From Pythium myriotylum (taxonomy: Eukaryota > Oomycota > Peronosporomycetes > Pythiales > Pythiaceae), in assembly GCA_023091665.1 (NCBI GenBank), contig JALJCQ010000012.1:62001-126000 (forward strand): 64,000 bases of DNA, given 5' to 3'. The position numbers were made by a program, and so were the translations under genes. The number at the start of each line of letters is the position of its first letter. Position 1 is the stretch's first letter. Of the stretch, positions 27,817 through 38,129 are shown piece by piece. The notes beneath the pieces were generated by a model. That model had not been told where the DNA came from and did no database searches. It saw nothing but the letters and a program-made list of their open reading frames with translations.

Positions 27817-30015
27817 ATGGATCCTCGTCCGCTCTTCGTCCCGCGCGGCGCGTCCGGAGCGTCTCTGGATCCAGACGACCCCGTCCAGAGGATCTCGTCT
27901 CCACGTCATCCCTCCTCCCGTGGCTCCGTCATGCCCATGGACGCCAAGCCCGACGCTCGCTCGGGCTCGGTCGCCTCGACGTTCTCGCGCGTCGCTCGCC
28001 TCGTGCTCGCCGACCAGCGCGTCGTCAAGTTCGGGCTCTCGCTGCCCATCATCCTCTCGCTCTCGGTCGCCATCGGCGTCACGTACACGCGCGCCTACCT
28101 CACGGGCTCGGCCGACCAGTACTGGATGCCTCGCGACCTCACGGGAACGGACGAGTGGGCCTCGTTCACGCGCACGCACCTGGCGCAGCACCCCGTGGAG
28201 CTGCTCGACGAGCTGCTGCAGCCGTCGGCCATCGGCGTCGACACGTCCGTGAGCGTCAACTTCCTCAACAAGTACGGCACGGCCAACGAAGGAGACGTCC
28301 AAAGCACGGCCGCGACCTTCAACAAGACCTGGCTCGACGCGCAGTTCATTCTCACTCACGGCTTCGCGATCGCCGGGCAGATGGCCGGCTCCTTCGAGGG
28401 CTACGGCTCGTGGCCCTGTGCACTCGCGATCGCCACGCACCCGATCGTCGCGGCGGTCTGTCCGGACCCTCAAACGGACTGGTTCGGCATCCAGATCTAC
28501 AACAACCTCGTGGCCACGAGCTCGGAAAAGGCCTCGGCCTACCTCTCGCTCACGTACACGCCCATGACCATCATGACCGCTCGCATTTGGACAACCATGA
28601 AGCCCGAGCTCGTCGACGACGGCGTCGTCGTCAAGGGATACAAGCAAGGCACGTACACGGAGCGAGTCCACTTCCTGCTCAAGCTCGAGCAAGGACAGCT
28701 CGCGCTCGCCAAGGTCGAAGCGTGCAACCGCGCGACGCAGAGCAACGCGCTCGAGTGCGACCGCCTCGAGAACGAGGGCATCTACGTGCGCAACTACGCC
28801 AAGCGAGACTTTGAGCCACTCCACAAGCTCGACAAGATCCAAGTCTACGGCCCGGCCTACGCGCTCGGCAACTACGTGGCGGCCGACAAGAACTTCGTGC
28901 AGTTCCCGGCGACAGCCGTGATGATGACGGACACGGGGTACTCGGCGACCGTGCGGTTCGTGACGACGTTCCCGTTCCGCCTCACGATCCGCAACAGCAA
29001 GCTCACGTGCGAGTACAGCATCCCTCAGGTCGCCAGGTACACGCAGGCCGTCGGCAAGAGCTTCGCGGCGGGCGCGATCCAGATGATCGTCGTCTGCATG
29101 ATCGTGCTCAACGCCGTGGCCCACTGCCGAGCGAGTGGCGACGTCGTGGCTCGCGAGGGAAAGATCTTCCGCTTCCGCAACTTCATCACCACGGGCATCG
29201 TCGCGAGACGCCTCGGCACCTACAAGATCGTCTCGGTCCAGCTCTGCATCTACCACGCGCTCAACGTGCAGACGTACTTCGCCGCGGTCTACTACAGCAC
29301 TGAGACCGTGATGGACACGTTCGCGTTCGCGTCCGAGGGCGTGCTGCTCATGGTCGTCTTCACGATGCTGCTGGACCAAGTCATCTTCTTCGAGCGCTAC
29401 TCCAGCGTGCGCGAAACGCTCACGGTGCTCGCCAGTTGCGGCATGTACTTTCTCGCGCTACACCTCAACCGGACCTACTTCCTCTGGCGCGAACAAGTCC
29501 AAGTCACGGAGCTCGCTCGCTGTGCGCGTGCCAACACGTGCTACATCATCCACGGACTGCGGTATTACTACGTCGGACTCGCCGTGAGCTTGCTCGTGCC
29601 GGTGGTCCTCGTGAATGGACCGATCCACTGGTTTCTCGTCTCCACGAGGGCCTCGTACCCGAGAGATCCGGTCGCCTCGATCAAGCTTACGTCGTTCGAG
29701 AAGTTCTGTGTCGGCATGGACGCACGGCTCGAGTTCGGCGACTTCGAACGTGGCAGTCTCGGCACGCCCATCAGCATCGTCCACGCGGCAGGCTTCACGT
29801 ACGTTGGCTCGTACCTCGTGCGCGTGAAGGACTATTACATGGTCGTGATCGCGAGGTACGCGCCGGAGGTCTTCATCAAGTCGTGTGGGCTCACGATATC
29901 GGTCTTCCGCGTCAAAGACGGCAAGGTCGTCGCTGGGAGACACATGCTACTCGGCGCGGCGTACAAACTCTTTCGCGAGAAGCACTGCGAGTCGAACTAC
30001 CACACGATCCAGTGA
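27817..30015 (+). CDS. Six-TM lineage-specific membrane protein, copy T2
   Basis: This 732-aa copy has a shorter N-terminal tail (~67 residues) before TM1 (LSLPIILSLSVAIGVTYTRA). The large loop carries the sequon FNKTW, the block DWFGIQIYNN and cysteines at PCALAI, AAVCPD, EACNR and LECDRLE. Later segments include AIQMIVVCMIVLNAVAHC, VSVQLCIYHALNVQTYF, EGVLLMVVFTMLLDQVIFF and VGLAVSLLVPVVLVNGPIHW. The C-terminal domain begins LTSFEKFCVGMDARLEFGDF. T2 is closest to T4: a 162-bp block is identical in DNA. It lies head-to-tail with T3 148 bp upstream of that gene, which suggests tandem duplication. Function unknown. Confidence 0.87.
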   Translation: MDPRPLFVPRGASGASLDPDDPVQRISSPRHPSSRGSVMPMDAKPDARSGSVASTFSRVARLVLADQRVVKFGLSLPIILSLSVAIGVTYTRAYLTGSADQYWMPRDLTGTDEWASFTRTHLAQHPVELLDELLQPSAIGVDTSVSVNFLNKYGTANEGDVQSTAATFNKTWLDAQFILTHGFAIAGQMAGSFEGYGSWPCALAIATHPIVAAVCPDPQTDWFGIQIYNNLVATSSEKASAYLSLTYTPMTIMTARIWTTMKPELVDDGVVVKGYKQGTYTERVHFLLKLEQGQLALAKVEACNRATQSNALECDRLENEGIYVRNYAKRDFEPLHKLDKIQVYGPAYALGNYVAADKNFVQFPATAVMMTDTGYSATVRFVTTFPFRLTIRNSKLTCEYSIPQVARYTQAVGKSFAAGAIQMIVVCMIVLNAVAHCRASGDVVAREGKIFRFRNFITTGIVARRLGTYKIVSVQLCIYHALNVQTYFAAVYYSTETVMDTFAFASEGVLLMVVFTMLLDQVIFFERYSSVRETLTVLASCGMYFLALHLNRTYFLWREQVQVTELARCARANTCYIIHGLRYYYVGLAVSLLVPVVLVNGPIHWFLVSTRASYPRDPVASIKLTSFEKFCVGMDARLEFGDFERGSLGTPISIVHAAGFTYVGSYLVRVKDYYMVVIARYAPEVFIKSCGLTISVFRVKDGKVVAGRHMLLGAAYKLFREKHCESNYHTIQ

Positions 30016-30163
30016 CCTGGGACGGTTCGAAGTGCGACGCCCTCATGTCGAGTCCCAGAATAGATTTTTCATCTTGCTCTGGTGGAGACGCCGAATATAT
30101 CGACACGCACATTGTGATGCGCACCTACTGGTGACTTTGACAAGCCATTGAAGGCTCGGCTCA

Positions 30164-32476
30164 ATGGCCGCCTTGGAGACTCCGACGTCATCGCCCAAGG
30201 CTCAGTCGACGCCAGTTGTTAATGGACGCTCGGCGACGACACGAACAGCGTTCGTTGACACGGACCAAGCGAATGCAGACGCGCCTGAGGCCAATTCCGG
30301 CGATACCAAGCCTTCCCGATCTCTCGCTCGGCTATGGAGCTCGCCTACTCGCCGTTCTGGTCCGGCGACGTCACTGTCCGCCGTCGTGCCTCTTTCTCCA
30401 GCAACCGATGTACGCTCGACGTCGTCGTCGACATTCTCTCGTTGTGCCGGGGCTCTCACGTCGCGACAAGACACGCACAACGAGCGCGTGATCCAGTACG
30501 GACTCTCGCTGCCGCTCATCTTCATCCTGAGCGTGGCCATCGGCGTGAGCTACACCATGGCGTACCTCTCGGACAAAGGCACGCAGTGGATCCCTCGCGA
30601 TCTCACGGGCGTCAACGAGTGGACTTCGTACGGCCGCACGCACCTAGCGCAGGATCCAGTCGTGCTGCTTGAGAGATTGCTGCGGAGCACAACCATCAGC
30701 GTCGATACGTCGGTCGGTGTCAACTTCGTCGCCAACTACAGCCGCGCGAGCGAGGCCAACCCGCTGAGCACGGTCGCGACCTTCAACAAGACGTGGCTCG
30801 ACCCCCAGTACATCCTCACACACGGCTTCACGATCGCCGGTCAGATGGCTGGTGCCTTCGAGGGCTTCGGCGCCTGGCCCTGCGCAACGTACGTGGTCTC
30901 GCACCCGATCGTCTCAACGGTGTGTCCCGACGTCGCCAAGGACTGGTTCACGATCCAGATCTACAACAACCCAGTGGCCACGACGTCCGAGAAGGCCTCG
31001 ACGTACCTCTCGCTGAGCTACACTCCCATGTCGCTGCTCTCCGCTCGCATCTGGACTTCACAGGCACCCGATCTGCTCGACGACGGCATCATCGTCCGTG
31101 GCCTGAAAGAAGGCACGTACACCGAGCGCATCTTCTACCTGCTCAAGCACGAGCAGGGCGCGTTGGCGCTGGCCAAGGTCTCTCCATGCGACCGCACGTC
31201 GCAGAGCAACGCGCTCGAGTGCGACCACCTCGAAGACGACGACGTCTACGTGCGCAACTACGCCAAGCGCGACTTCGATCCACCGGACAAGCTCGACCGC
31301 GTCAAGTTCTACGGGCCGGCGCTGGCCATGGGCAACTTCGTGGCGGCCGACAAGACGTTCGTGATGCTGCCGGCGATCGCGATCGTGATGACCAACGCCG
31401 GGTACTCGGCCACGACGCGCTTCGCGACGACATTCCCGTTCCGGTTCACGATCCGCAGCGGCAAGCTGGTGGGCGAGTGGAGCATCCCGCAGGTCGCGGC
31501 GTACACCGAGGCCGTCGGCAACAGCTTCGCGGCGGGCGCGATCCAAATGGCGCTCATCTGCCTCGTGGTGTACACGGCGATCGCCCACTGCCGCACGCGA
31601 CGCGAGGTCGTGGCTCGCGAAGGCCGCATCTTCCGCTTCCGCAACCACATCACCATGGGGCTGCTCGCGAGACGCCTCGGCACGTACAAGATCGTCTCGA
31701 TCCAGCTCTGCGTCTACCACGCGCTCAACGTGCGCAGCTACCTCGCGGCCGTGTACTACCAGACGCAGAAGGCGACCGACACGTTCTCGTTCGCGTCCGA
31801 GGGCGTGCTGCTCATGGTCGTGTGCTCCATGCTGCTGGACCAGGTCATCTTCTTCGAGCGCTACTCGAGCGTGCGCGAGACGCTCACGGTGCTCACGAGC
31901 TGCGCCATGTACCTGGGCCATCTCTACCTCAACACGACTTTCTTCCTCTGGCGCCAGCAAGTCCAAGTCACCGAGCTCAAGGTCTGCGCCGGCGCCAACC
32001 AGTGCAACATCATCCACGGCGTCGGCATCTACTACGCCGGGCTCTGTCTCAGCCTCGTCGTGCCCGTGCTGCTCGTGAACGGACCGATCCACTGGTTCTT
32101 GATCTCGACGAGAGCGTCGTACCCTCGCGTGGTCGTCGCTGCCGACAAGCTCACGTCGTTCGAGAAGTTTTGCGTCGGCACCGACACACGCATCGAGTTC
32201 GGCGACTTCGAACGCGACAGCCTGGGCACGCCCATCGGCATCGTCCACGCCGCGGGCTTCACGTACGTCGGGCCGTACCTCGTGCGCATCAAGGACTACT
32301 ACATGGTCGTGCTCGCGCGGTGGCTGCCCGAGGTCTTCATCAAGTCGTGCGGGCTCACGATGTCGCTCTTCAAGACCAAAGACGGCAAGGTCGTGGCCGG
32401 GAGACACATGCTGCTCGGCGTGGCCTACAAGCTCTTCCGCAACACGCACGCCGACGCGTACGAGCCGATCCCGTAG
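30164..32476 (+). CDS. Six-TM lineage-specific membrane protein, copy T3
   Basis: This 770-aa copy has the family organisation with a long (~112 residue) Ser/Thr/Arg-rich N-terminal tail before TM1 (LSLPLIFILSVAIGVSYTMA). Loop 1 contains FNKTW, CPDVAKDWFTIQIYNNP and the PCDRTSQSNALECDHLED cysteine pair. The C-terminal domain reads LTSFEKFCVGTDTRIEFGDF through CGLTMSLFKTKDGKVV. In loop 1 it shares CPDVAKDWFTIQIYNNPVA and SLLSARIW with T5, so T3 and T5 form one subgroup and T2 and T4 another. Its 3' end faces annexin A1 with only 143 bp between stops. Confidence 0.87.
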   Translation: MAALETPTSSPKAQSTPVVNGRSATTRTAFVDTDQANADAPEANSGDTKPSRSLARLWSSPTRRSGPATSLSAVVPLSPATDVRSTSSSTFSRCAGALTSRQDTHNERVIQYGLSLPLIFILSVAIGVSYTMAYLSDKGTQWIPRDLTGVNEWTSYGRTHLAQDPVVLLERLLRSTTISVDTSVGVNFVANYSRASEANPLSTVATFNKTWLDPQYILTHGFTIAGQMAGAFEGFGAWPCATYVVSHPIVSTVCPDVAKDWFTIQIYNNPVATTSEKASTYLSLSYTPMSLLSARIWTSQAPDLLDDGIIVRGLKEGTYTERIFYLLKHEQGALALAKVSPCDRTSQSNALECDHLEDDDVYVRNYAKRDFDPPDKLDRVKFYGPALAMGNFVAADKTFVMLPAIAIVMTNAGYSATTRFATTFPFRFTIRSGKLVGEWSIPQVAAYTEAVGNSFAAGAIQMALICLVVYTAIAHCRTRREVVAREGRIFRFRNHITMGLLARRLGTYKIVSIQLCVYHALNVRSYLAAVYYQTQKATDTFSFASEGVLLMVVCSMLLDQVIFFERYSSVRETLTVLTSCAMYLGHLYLNTTFFLWRQQVQVTELKVCAGANQCNIIHGVGIYYAGLCLSLVVPVLLVNGPIHWFLISTRASYPRVVVAADKLTSFEKFCVGTDTRIEFGDFERDSLGTPIGIVHAAGFTYVGPYLVRIKDYYMVVLARWLPEVFIKSCGLTMSLFKTKDGKVVAGRHMLLGVAYKLFRNTHADAYEPIP

Positions 32477-32539
32477 AGGAAGAAAAGGAGAAGGCAAGTC
32501 AATTTTTCGCATTTTGTTTTCTCACAATGGGAGGGAGGA

Positions 32540-32551
32540 GGGGGGGGGGGG
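32540..32551 (+). repeat. Poly-G run in the convergent spacer
   Basis: Twelve consecutive G bases lie within a purine-rich stretch between the converging T3 and A1 genes. Confidence 0.8.
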
Positions 32552-32619
32552 TGTTAATTGCAGACGCGCGAGAGAGAAGCGTCTCTCGCCCCACAGACGG
32601 ACAGAACAACGAGAGGAGC

Positions 32620-33630
32620 TTAGGCGCTGGCGGGCGCCGTGATGGGCGCCTCGAGCACCTTGACGAGCAGGTCGCCAAAGTCGCCGCTGGTCTCGCCCTT
32701 GATGCGGTCCTTGAGCGAGGTCTTGTACTTGGCCTCGTACGTGCTCTCGATCGAGTGGAGGTACGGGTGGTAGCGCACGAGCGAGGCGCTGAGGCTCTTC
32801 TCGTCCGTGCCGAGGCCCTTCATGGCGCTCTCGAGCTGCTCGGCGAGCAGTTCGCGGGGCTCGAGCACCGAGCGGATGTGGTAGACGAGCGCGTCCTCGG
32901 CGTAGCCCGAGAACTCGCCCTTGGCGGCGTGGAGCAGCGTGCTGTTGTACTTGCGGTGGTAGGCCTCGTTGAGGTGCACGACGTGCTGCGGCGGGCTCGA
33001 GAGCAGCACCTTGAGGAAGCCTTCCTCGTCCGTGCCCCACTTGCCCTCGCCGGCCTTGTAGAACTTGTCGGCGTCTTCCTCGGCCTTCTCCTTGGTGTGG
33101 AAGGACGACTTGTACTCGACCACGGGCGCCTGCAGCGCCGTCATGATGACCTTCTTGAAGTCGCCGCTGAGCTCGCCGTCGAGCACGACCGCGAGGTCCG
33201 TGCCGAAGGTCTCGTAGTAGGTCTTGCGCAGGATCTGGAGCTCCTCGTTCGTGCGGCCCATGATGATCGGGTAGATGAGGTTCTCGGTCGTGCCGGCGCC
33301 GGCCGTGGCGCTGTGGAGGATGTAGGCCTCGGCCTCGGGCAGCGGGCGCGCGACGAGCTGCAGCAGGAAGCCGAAGTCGCCGCCGGCCTCGCCCTGCAGC
33401 AGCGTCTTGAGCTCCTCGCCGTGCACCTCCTTGTAGCGGTAGGCGATGAGCGCGCGCTCGTTGGGCGAGCGGTGGCCGAGCACCTTGATGAGCGCCTTCT
33501 CGTCCGTGCCGAGCCCCTTGGTGGCCTTGTAGATCTCCTCCACGGCCGCGTCGATCGACGACGAGAACGTGAGCTGGATCTTGTTGTAGACGTCGAAGGC
33601 CGACGGCGGGTAGAAGGTGAGCGAGGCCAT
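32620..33630 (-). CDS. Annexin A1 (336 aa)
   Basis: This is a four-repeat annexin of standard core length, a calcium-dependent phospholipid-binding protein. Each repeat retains a type-2-like loop and its partner: GLGTDEKALIKVLG, then GAGTTENLIYPIIMGR, KWGTDEEGFLKVLL and GLGTDEKSLSASLVRY, with GETSGDF-like caps. Repeats 1 and 4 look most able to bind calcium. No signal peptide is present, as expected for annexins. It has a single exon. Oomycete annexins have been linked to cell walls and beta-glucan synthase, but the role of this one is unknown. It is followed upstream on the same strand by paralogue A2, suggesting tandem duplication. Confidence 0.95.
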   Translation of the reverse strand: MASLTFYPPSAFDVYNKIQLTFSSSIDAAVEEIYKATKGLGTDEKALIKVLGHRSPNERALIAYRYKEVHGEELKTLLQGEAGGDFGFLLQLVARPLPEAEAYILHSATAGAGTTENLIYPIIMGRTNEELQILRKTYYETFGTDLAVVLDGELSGDFKKVIMTALQAPVVEYKSSFHTKEKAEEDADKFYKAGEGKWGTDEEGFLKVLLSSPPQHVVHLNEAYHRKYNSTLLHAAKGEFSGYAEDALVYHIRSVLEPRELLAEQLESAMKGLGTDEKSLSASLVRYHPYLHSIESTYEAKYKTSLKDRIKGETSGDFGDLLVKVLEAPITAPASA

Positions 33631-33660
33631 GGTGACGGAGGAGGGGGAAGAGAGAGCGAC

Positions 33661-33684
33661 CGAGGAAATCCGGGAATGGGATCG
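33661..33684 (-). promoter_or_regulatory. Initiator-like element of annexin A1
   Basis: The minus strand reads CGATCCCATTCCCGGATTTC, matching the initiator/FPR pattern about 30-55 bp before the ATG. A pyrimidine-rich (minus strand) tract lies just upstream, at about 33,690-33,736. Confidence 0.5.
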
Positions 33685-34391
33685 GAGATGGCGGAGCGGA
33701 GGGGAGCGGAGGGGAGAGGAGGAGGAGGGGAGAGCATTCTATGGGGTGGGGGGGTCTGTGTTGGAGGCATGGCGAGCGCATCACGTTGACGTTGAAGAAT
33801 CTTTGCGTCTCATTCGATTCGAGCAGCCAATCACGCGGGCCGGAAATAAATCAGGTCGGTAATTTACGGGGGATGTTGAAGATTCCTTGCGTTTCGAGAC
33901 AGACGAACCAACGAAAAATCCTCGAAAAAAACAAACCAAAAAAACAGGTGGGTGGCTTCACGGCCGTCCACCTCCCGCCGCGCAATTGACGCGTGCTCGA
34001 CACGCGCGGGACGAGCCTCCTCTTGACACGGCGGCTCTGTGTCGCAGTCGGCAATTCGTGGCTGCCACTTGAACTGACGCGGCGGATCAGTCCGAGGGGC
34101 CAGACGGCGTTGACTCAGGGCAGAGAGCGAGCTCCACGTGGCGCCATGGCGATGATACCAGATCCCACGGGGGATGATATCATATTACTACTGCCAGTAG
34201 TACTACCCCGGCAGCTGATCTCCTCACGCACGCGGGACTGATCTTTCCCTGTGGGAGTTTCTCACGCCAACGACAGGTGCGTCCACGGTTTCGTTTCTTC
34301 ACACGGCATGGTGCACGCCAGGATGTCTGTTATTTAATGGAGTTTTTTTTGTCCTTTTCTTTGGAAACATTTCACTGCCCTCCCCGTCGAT
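33685..34391. other. Intergenic region between annexins A1 and A2
   Basis: About 700 bp holding the A1 promoter and the A2 3' region. It contains A-rich runs near 33,920 and short palindromic AT-rich text near 34,160-34,195. No gene was seen. Confidence 0.45.
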
Positions 34392-35399
34392 TTAGGCAAT
34401 GGCGCCCGACGAGGCCGGAGCGTCGAGCACGTGCATCATGAGGTCGCGGTACTTGCCGCTGATCTCGCTGTGCACGCGCTCGCGGAGCGAGATCTTGTAG
34501 TTCTTCTCGTACGCCGGCTTGATGCGGTAGAGGTAGGCGTTGTAGCGCACGATGTACATGCTCAGCTTGTTCTCGTCCGTGCCGATGCCGTCCATGGCGT
34601 TCTTGAGCTGCTCGGCGAGCAGGTCCCACGGCTCGAGCGCGAGGCGCACGAAGAAGCGGAGCGCACGGGCCGACGAGCCGCTGAACTCGGCGTCGATGGC
34701 GTGGACGAGACCGTGGCCGTACTTCTCCGTGTACGTCTTCTCGACGAGCTTGATGTACTGCTGCGGCATGGCGAGCAGCGTCTTGATGAACGTCTTGCTG
34801 TCCGTGCCCCACTTGCCCTCGCCGGCCTTGTACAAGGTCTCAACGTCGGCCTCGGCCTTCTCCGGCGTGTGGAACGAGCTCTTGTACTCGATGAGCACCT
34901 CCTGCATGGCCGTCATGATGATCGTGTGGTAGTCGCCACTGAGCTCGCCGTCGAGCATGACGGTGAGGTCCTTCTCGTAGTGGGAGAAGAAGGCCTTCTT
35001 GAGCACGTCGAGCTCCTCGTTCGAGCGGCCGAGGATGATCGGGTAGATGAGGTTGTCGGTGGTGCCGATACCAGCCATGGCGTGGTAGAGCACGAAGGCC
35101 TCGGCGTCCGGCAGGCTCATCGAGATGAGCTGGAGCAGGTAGCCGAAGTTGCCCGAGGTCTCGCTCTTGACGAGCTCACGCAGCGTCGTGTTGTGCACCT
35201 CCTGGTAGCGGTAGCCGATGAGCGCACGCTCGTCGGCCGAGCGAGGGCCGAGCACCTTGACGAGGGCATCCTCATCCGTGCCGATGCCGGCGGTGGCCTT
35301 GTGGATCTCTTCGACGGCCTCGTCGATAGCCGGCGTGTAGTGAAGCTTGACCTTCTTGTAGACGTTGAGAGCCGACGGCGGGTAGATGGCGAGCACCAT
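34392..35399 (-). CDS. Annexin A2 (335 aa)
   Basis: This four-repeat annexin parallels A1 in length and single-exon structure. The loops read GIGTDEDALVKVLG, GIGTTDNLIYPIILGR, KWGTDSKTFIKTLL and GIGTDENKLSMYIVRY, with SGDY and SGKY caps. It differs from A1 in many surface residues, so the duplication is not recent. It ends ASSGAIA without a Pro-rich tail. It is divergent from the CDK5RAP3 gene, with about 600 bp between starts, and carries a strong initiator-like element upstream. A role at membranes or cell wall is inferred from the family. Confidence 0.95.
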   Translation of the reverse strand: MVLAIYPPSALNVYKKVKLHYTPAIDEAVEEIHKATAGIGTDEDALVKVLGPRSADERALIGYRYQEVHNTTLRELVKSETSGNFGYLLQLISMSLPDAEAFVLYHAMAGIGTTDNLIYPIILGRSNEELDVLKKAFFSHYEKDLTVMLDGELSGDYHTIIMTAMQEVLIEYKSSFHTPEKAEADVETLYKAGEGKWGTDSKTFIKTLLAMPQQYIKLVEKTYTEKYGHGLVHAIDAEFSGSSARALRFFVRLALEPWDLLAEQLKNAMDGIGTDENKLSMYIVRYNAYLYRIKPAYEKNYKISLRERVHSEISGKYRDLMMHVLDAPASSGAIA

Positions 35400-35445
35400 G
35401 GCGACTGGGGGAGGAGAGAGGGAGAGGGCTTGAGGGTCTTCGAGG

Positions 35446-35462
35446 CAAATCGGAGAATGAGC
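35446..35462 (-). promoter_or_regulatory. Oomycete initiator + FPR element of annexin A2
   Basis: The minus strand reads GCTCATTCTCCGATTTG. This is the best match in the window to the published oomycete initiator/FPR pattern (GCTCATTYYNCAWTTT). It lies about 50 bp before the ATG. Confidence 0.7.
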
Positions 35463-35996
35463 AGGTCGTCGGCGAGTGGCAACACAGAGGCAGGCGACTC
35501 AGGAGCACCCAAGGACGATCAGGTGGTCAGTAGGGCGAGCTTCCAGCTGGAACGAGCCCAAATGATTCGCAAAAAGATACATTCCGGAAGTAATTTACCA
35601 AAGAGTATCTTTCAGCTGCCGGTGTCAAAAAAAAAACACTCTCCGGCTTCAACGTCGACGAAGAGGAGGAGGATGTCGGGAAGAGGAGGAGCGCTCGATC
35701 CAAAAAAAAAATAACGAAAGAAAATATCGAACCGCGAAAGGAACGCAAATCAGGGACATCCCGGATTAAAATTTCGACTCCCATTGGGTGAAAACAGATC
35801 CAACTCCCCTACCCCGCTTCAGCTCACATCAACCTCTACCGCCGATTGACCCAGCCCAACCCGACCCGACCCGTTCGGGTTCCTGAACCCATTTTCCCCT
35901 CCACCAAACCGGTTTCACATCGGTTTCTAAACCTACTACCACTAGGTTTCATCTCGGTTTCCTCGCCCCTCGTTCCCGTCATCCGACGTCACCACC
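35463..35996. promoter_or_regulatory. Divergent A2-CDK5RAP3 region with simple repeats
   Basis: This region contains A-runs near 35,630 and 35,705, a CCCGACCCGACCCG stretch near 35,860 and four GGTTTC copies between 35,910 and 35,965. It must include the CDK5RAP3 promoter. No gene was seen. Confidence 0.45.
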
Positions 35997-38019
35997 ATGG
36001 CGGACCCTCGCAAGGTGCCGATCGACATCGCCTACCGCAAGCTCCTCGGTGGGGTCTCTCCTACTCTCTCTGTATATAAATCTCTCGCATGCTCACGCGC
36101 CTGTCTCTCGCCCAGAGGCGCTCGTGGACCGCCGCATCGTGCCGGCCAAGTGGGCCGAGACCCACGCGCAGCTCCGCGAGGCCGTGGCGCTGCTGCTGCC
36201 GCAGCTGCCGCGCAGCAGCGACGCGCTCGCCAAGTTCGCGGCCAAGCACGGCGACGCGGACGCGCTCACGTACTTCGACTGCAAAGCGCTGCTCGCGCTG
36301 CTCGAGGCGTCGCCCGAGGGCCAGCAGAAGAGCTTTTTCGGGCAGTTCGCGTCGCCGACCATCAAGAAATGGGCCGCCGTCGTGCGGCTCTACGAGAAGA
36401 ACAACGTGTTCGCGGCCGAGGCGGCGCGCGTGCTCGCGCAGAACACGGCCTTTGAGATGTAAGAAGTCGGGGCATCGAGAGAGAGTGGGAGAGAATTCTG
36501 ACGAGTGTGGCTGCGAACAGTCCCTTCTTGAAGAAGACCATGCAGCAGAACGACAAGCACGTGGCCGACAACAAGCGCAAGATCCTCGTGCGTCGTGGTG
36601 TTAATGTTCTGACTGATCCAGAGGCTGACGAGCTCGGGCTGTTTGTGTGAAAGGACCTGACCAAGAGCATCGCCGACTACAAGCGCAAGCTCGAGACGGC
36701 GTGCGCCGACATCGGCATCGCCGGCCACAGCTTCCGCGACGAGCTGCAGCGGCTGCCGAGCGAGCTGCCGACGATCTTCGCGGCGCTCGCGACGCAGATC
36801 TGCTCGCCGCAGGTCGACGCCGCCATCGCGTACCACGAAGCCCTCCAGACGTATCTCCACAACTGCGAGCCGCCCGTTGCGACCTCCTCAGCCGTGCCTA
36901 GTTCATCTGGAGGCAAAAAGGACAAGAAGGGCAGCAAGGCTGCTGTCCCAGATGTGCTTGTTGTGGCCGAGCCAGAGCCACGTGAGCCGTTCGCGTTCTT
37001 CACGGCCATCAAAGAACTGCGGGAGGCCAGCGACTTCGTGATTGAGGAGCCGCCTGCCACGCTTGATTTCGAGGCAGAGGCTGCCGAGATCGACTGGGAC
37101 ATTTCGGTCGAGGGCGGTGGTGCTGAGGCTGCAACCATCGACTGGGGCATCGACTCGACGCCCCTCGATCGCACAGAGAGCGACGGTAGCGGGGTCCAGA
37201 TTGAGACTGACGAAGCAGCGGTGGAGATTGACTGGGACATCTCCACAGAAGACATAACAGTGGCGGAGAGCGGTGCTGAAGCGACTCTCGGAGCTGTCGA
37301 CTTGTCTGCCGAAGGTTTCACTATCAGTGCCGATTCATTCGCAGTCGAGCCAAAGGCCGGCACGCGCGTGGGTCTTCTCAGCGAGAACGAGTTCCGCAGT
37401 CGCGTACTCAATGACCTTCTGGAACTGAAGGTGTTCTTGCAGCAGCGGAGAGAGGAGCTCGCCGAAAAGTCAGCAACAAACGTTGCATTCGCGAGCCAGT
37501 TCCACGGCACATCAGGTACGATTACCAACTGACCTCAGGAGGGTGATGAGGAAACTCAGTGGGTGTTTTTTGGTGTGGGGGATTAGAACTTCTCGAAAAC
37601 CAGAGCGACGAGAAACTCAAGTCGTACCTCTCAGCTGTGGAGGAGTCGATCGCGCAGCTGACGAACAAGCGTCTTCAGCAGCTCGTGCTGATCAAGAACT
37701 CTGAACGCTACTTGGACCGCCACGTGGCGAGTCTCGAGATGTTAACTAAGCACATGGACAAATGCGAACGCGAGATCAAGACGCTTGAGGATAAGAACAT
37801 GGATCTCGTCGATGCGACGAGTCGACTTCAGCCTCAGATCGACGCGCTGGTAGCGTCCACGAAGAAGCTGAAGCGCGAGGTGCGATAGTAGTAGCATGTG
37901 GGCCCGGGAGTTGTCTGGGTACTGACGGATGATTATGCAAACGACAGCTCGAAGCCGCATTACCACCTCTATTCAAAGGATACAAGGTCAACATTGTCGG
38001 GGATATTAACAATTTGTGA
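35997..38019 (+). CDS. CDK5RAP3: CDK5RAP3/C53, UFMylation-linked ER-phagy adaptor
   Basis: I assemble six exons: 35997-36048, 36116-36458, 36521-36587, 36654-37515, 37587-37879 and 37948-38019, all in phase, giving 562 aa. The N-terminus (VPIDIAYRKLLEALVDRRIV), the middle (VVRLYEKNNVFAAEAARVLA, then FEIPFLKK) and the C-terminus (PPLFKGYKVNIVGDINNL) align with CDK5RAP3 from animals and plants. In other species C53 works with UFL1 and DDRGK1 at the ER and links UFMylation of stalled ribosomes to autophagy. It does so through a disordered region with IDWG-type motifs. Here that region (about residues 295-350) has IDWD, IDWG and IDWD. Flanking helices form coiled coils. Splice sites are inferred from phase and homology. 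Confidence 0.92.
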
Positions 38020-38129
38020 GCCTGACGCACTCAATGGATGTGGAAATTTGATGCTGCAAACTGTGGTGGATGGGTGTGTACTGAGAATTATGCAGACGTA
38101 AGAGACGAAGGTGGGGACTTGGCAAAAGG

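Noticed and set aside
27691..29379. 562-codon antisense frame over T2 (similar frames over T3, T4 and T5)
   Set aside because: The same antisense pattern recurs wherever the six-TM genes occur, as expected from shared codon bias, not from a second gene.
30793..33789. 998-codon open frame spanning T3 and annexin A1
   Set aside because: It runs out of frame through T3 and antisense through A1, both of which have strong family evidence.
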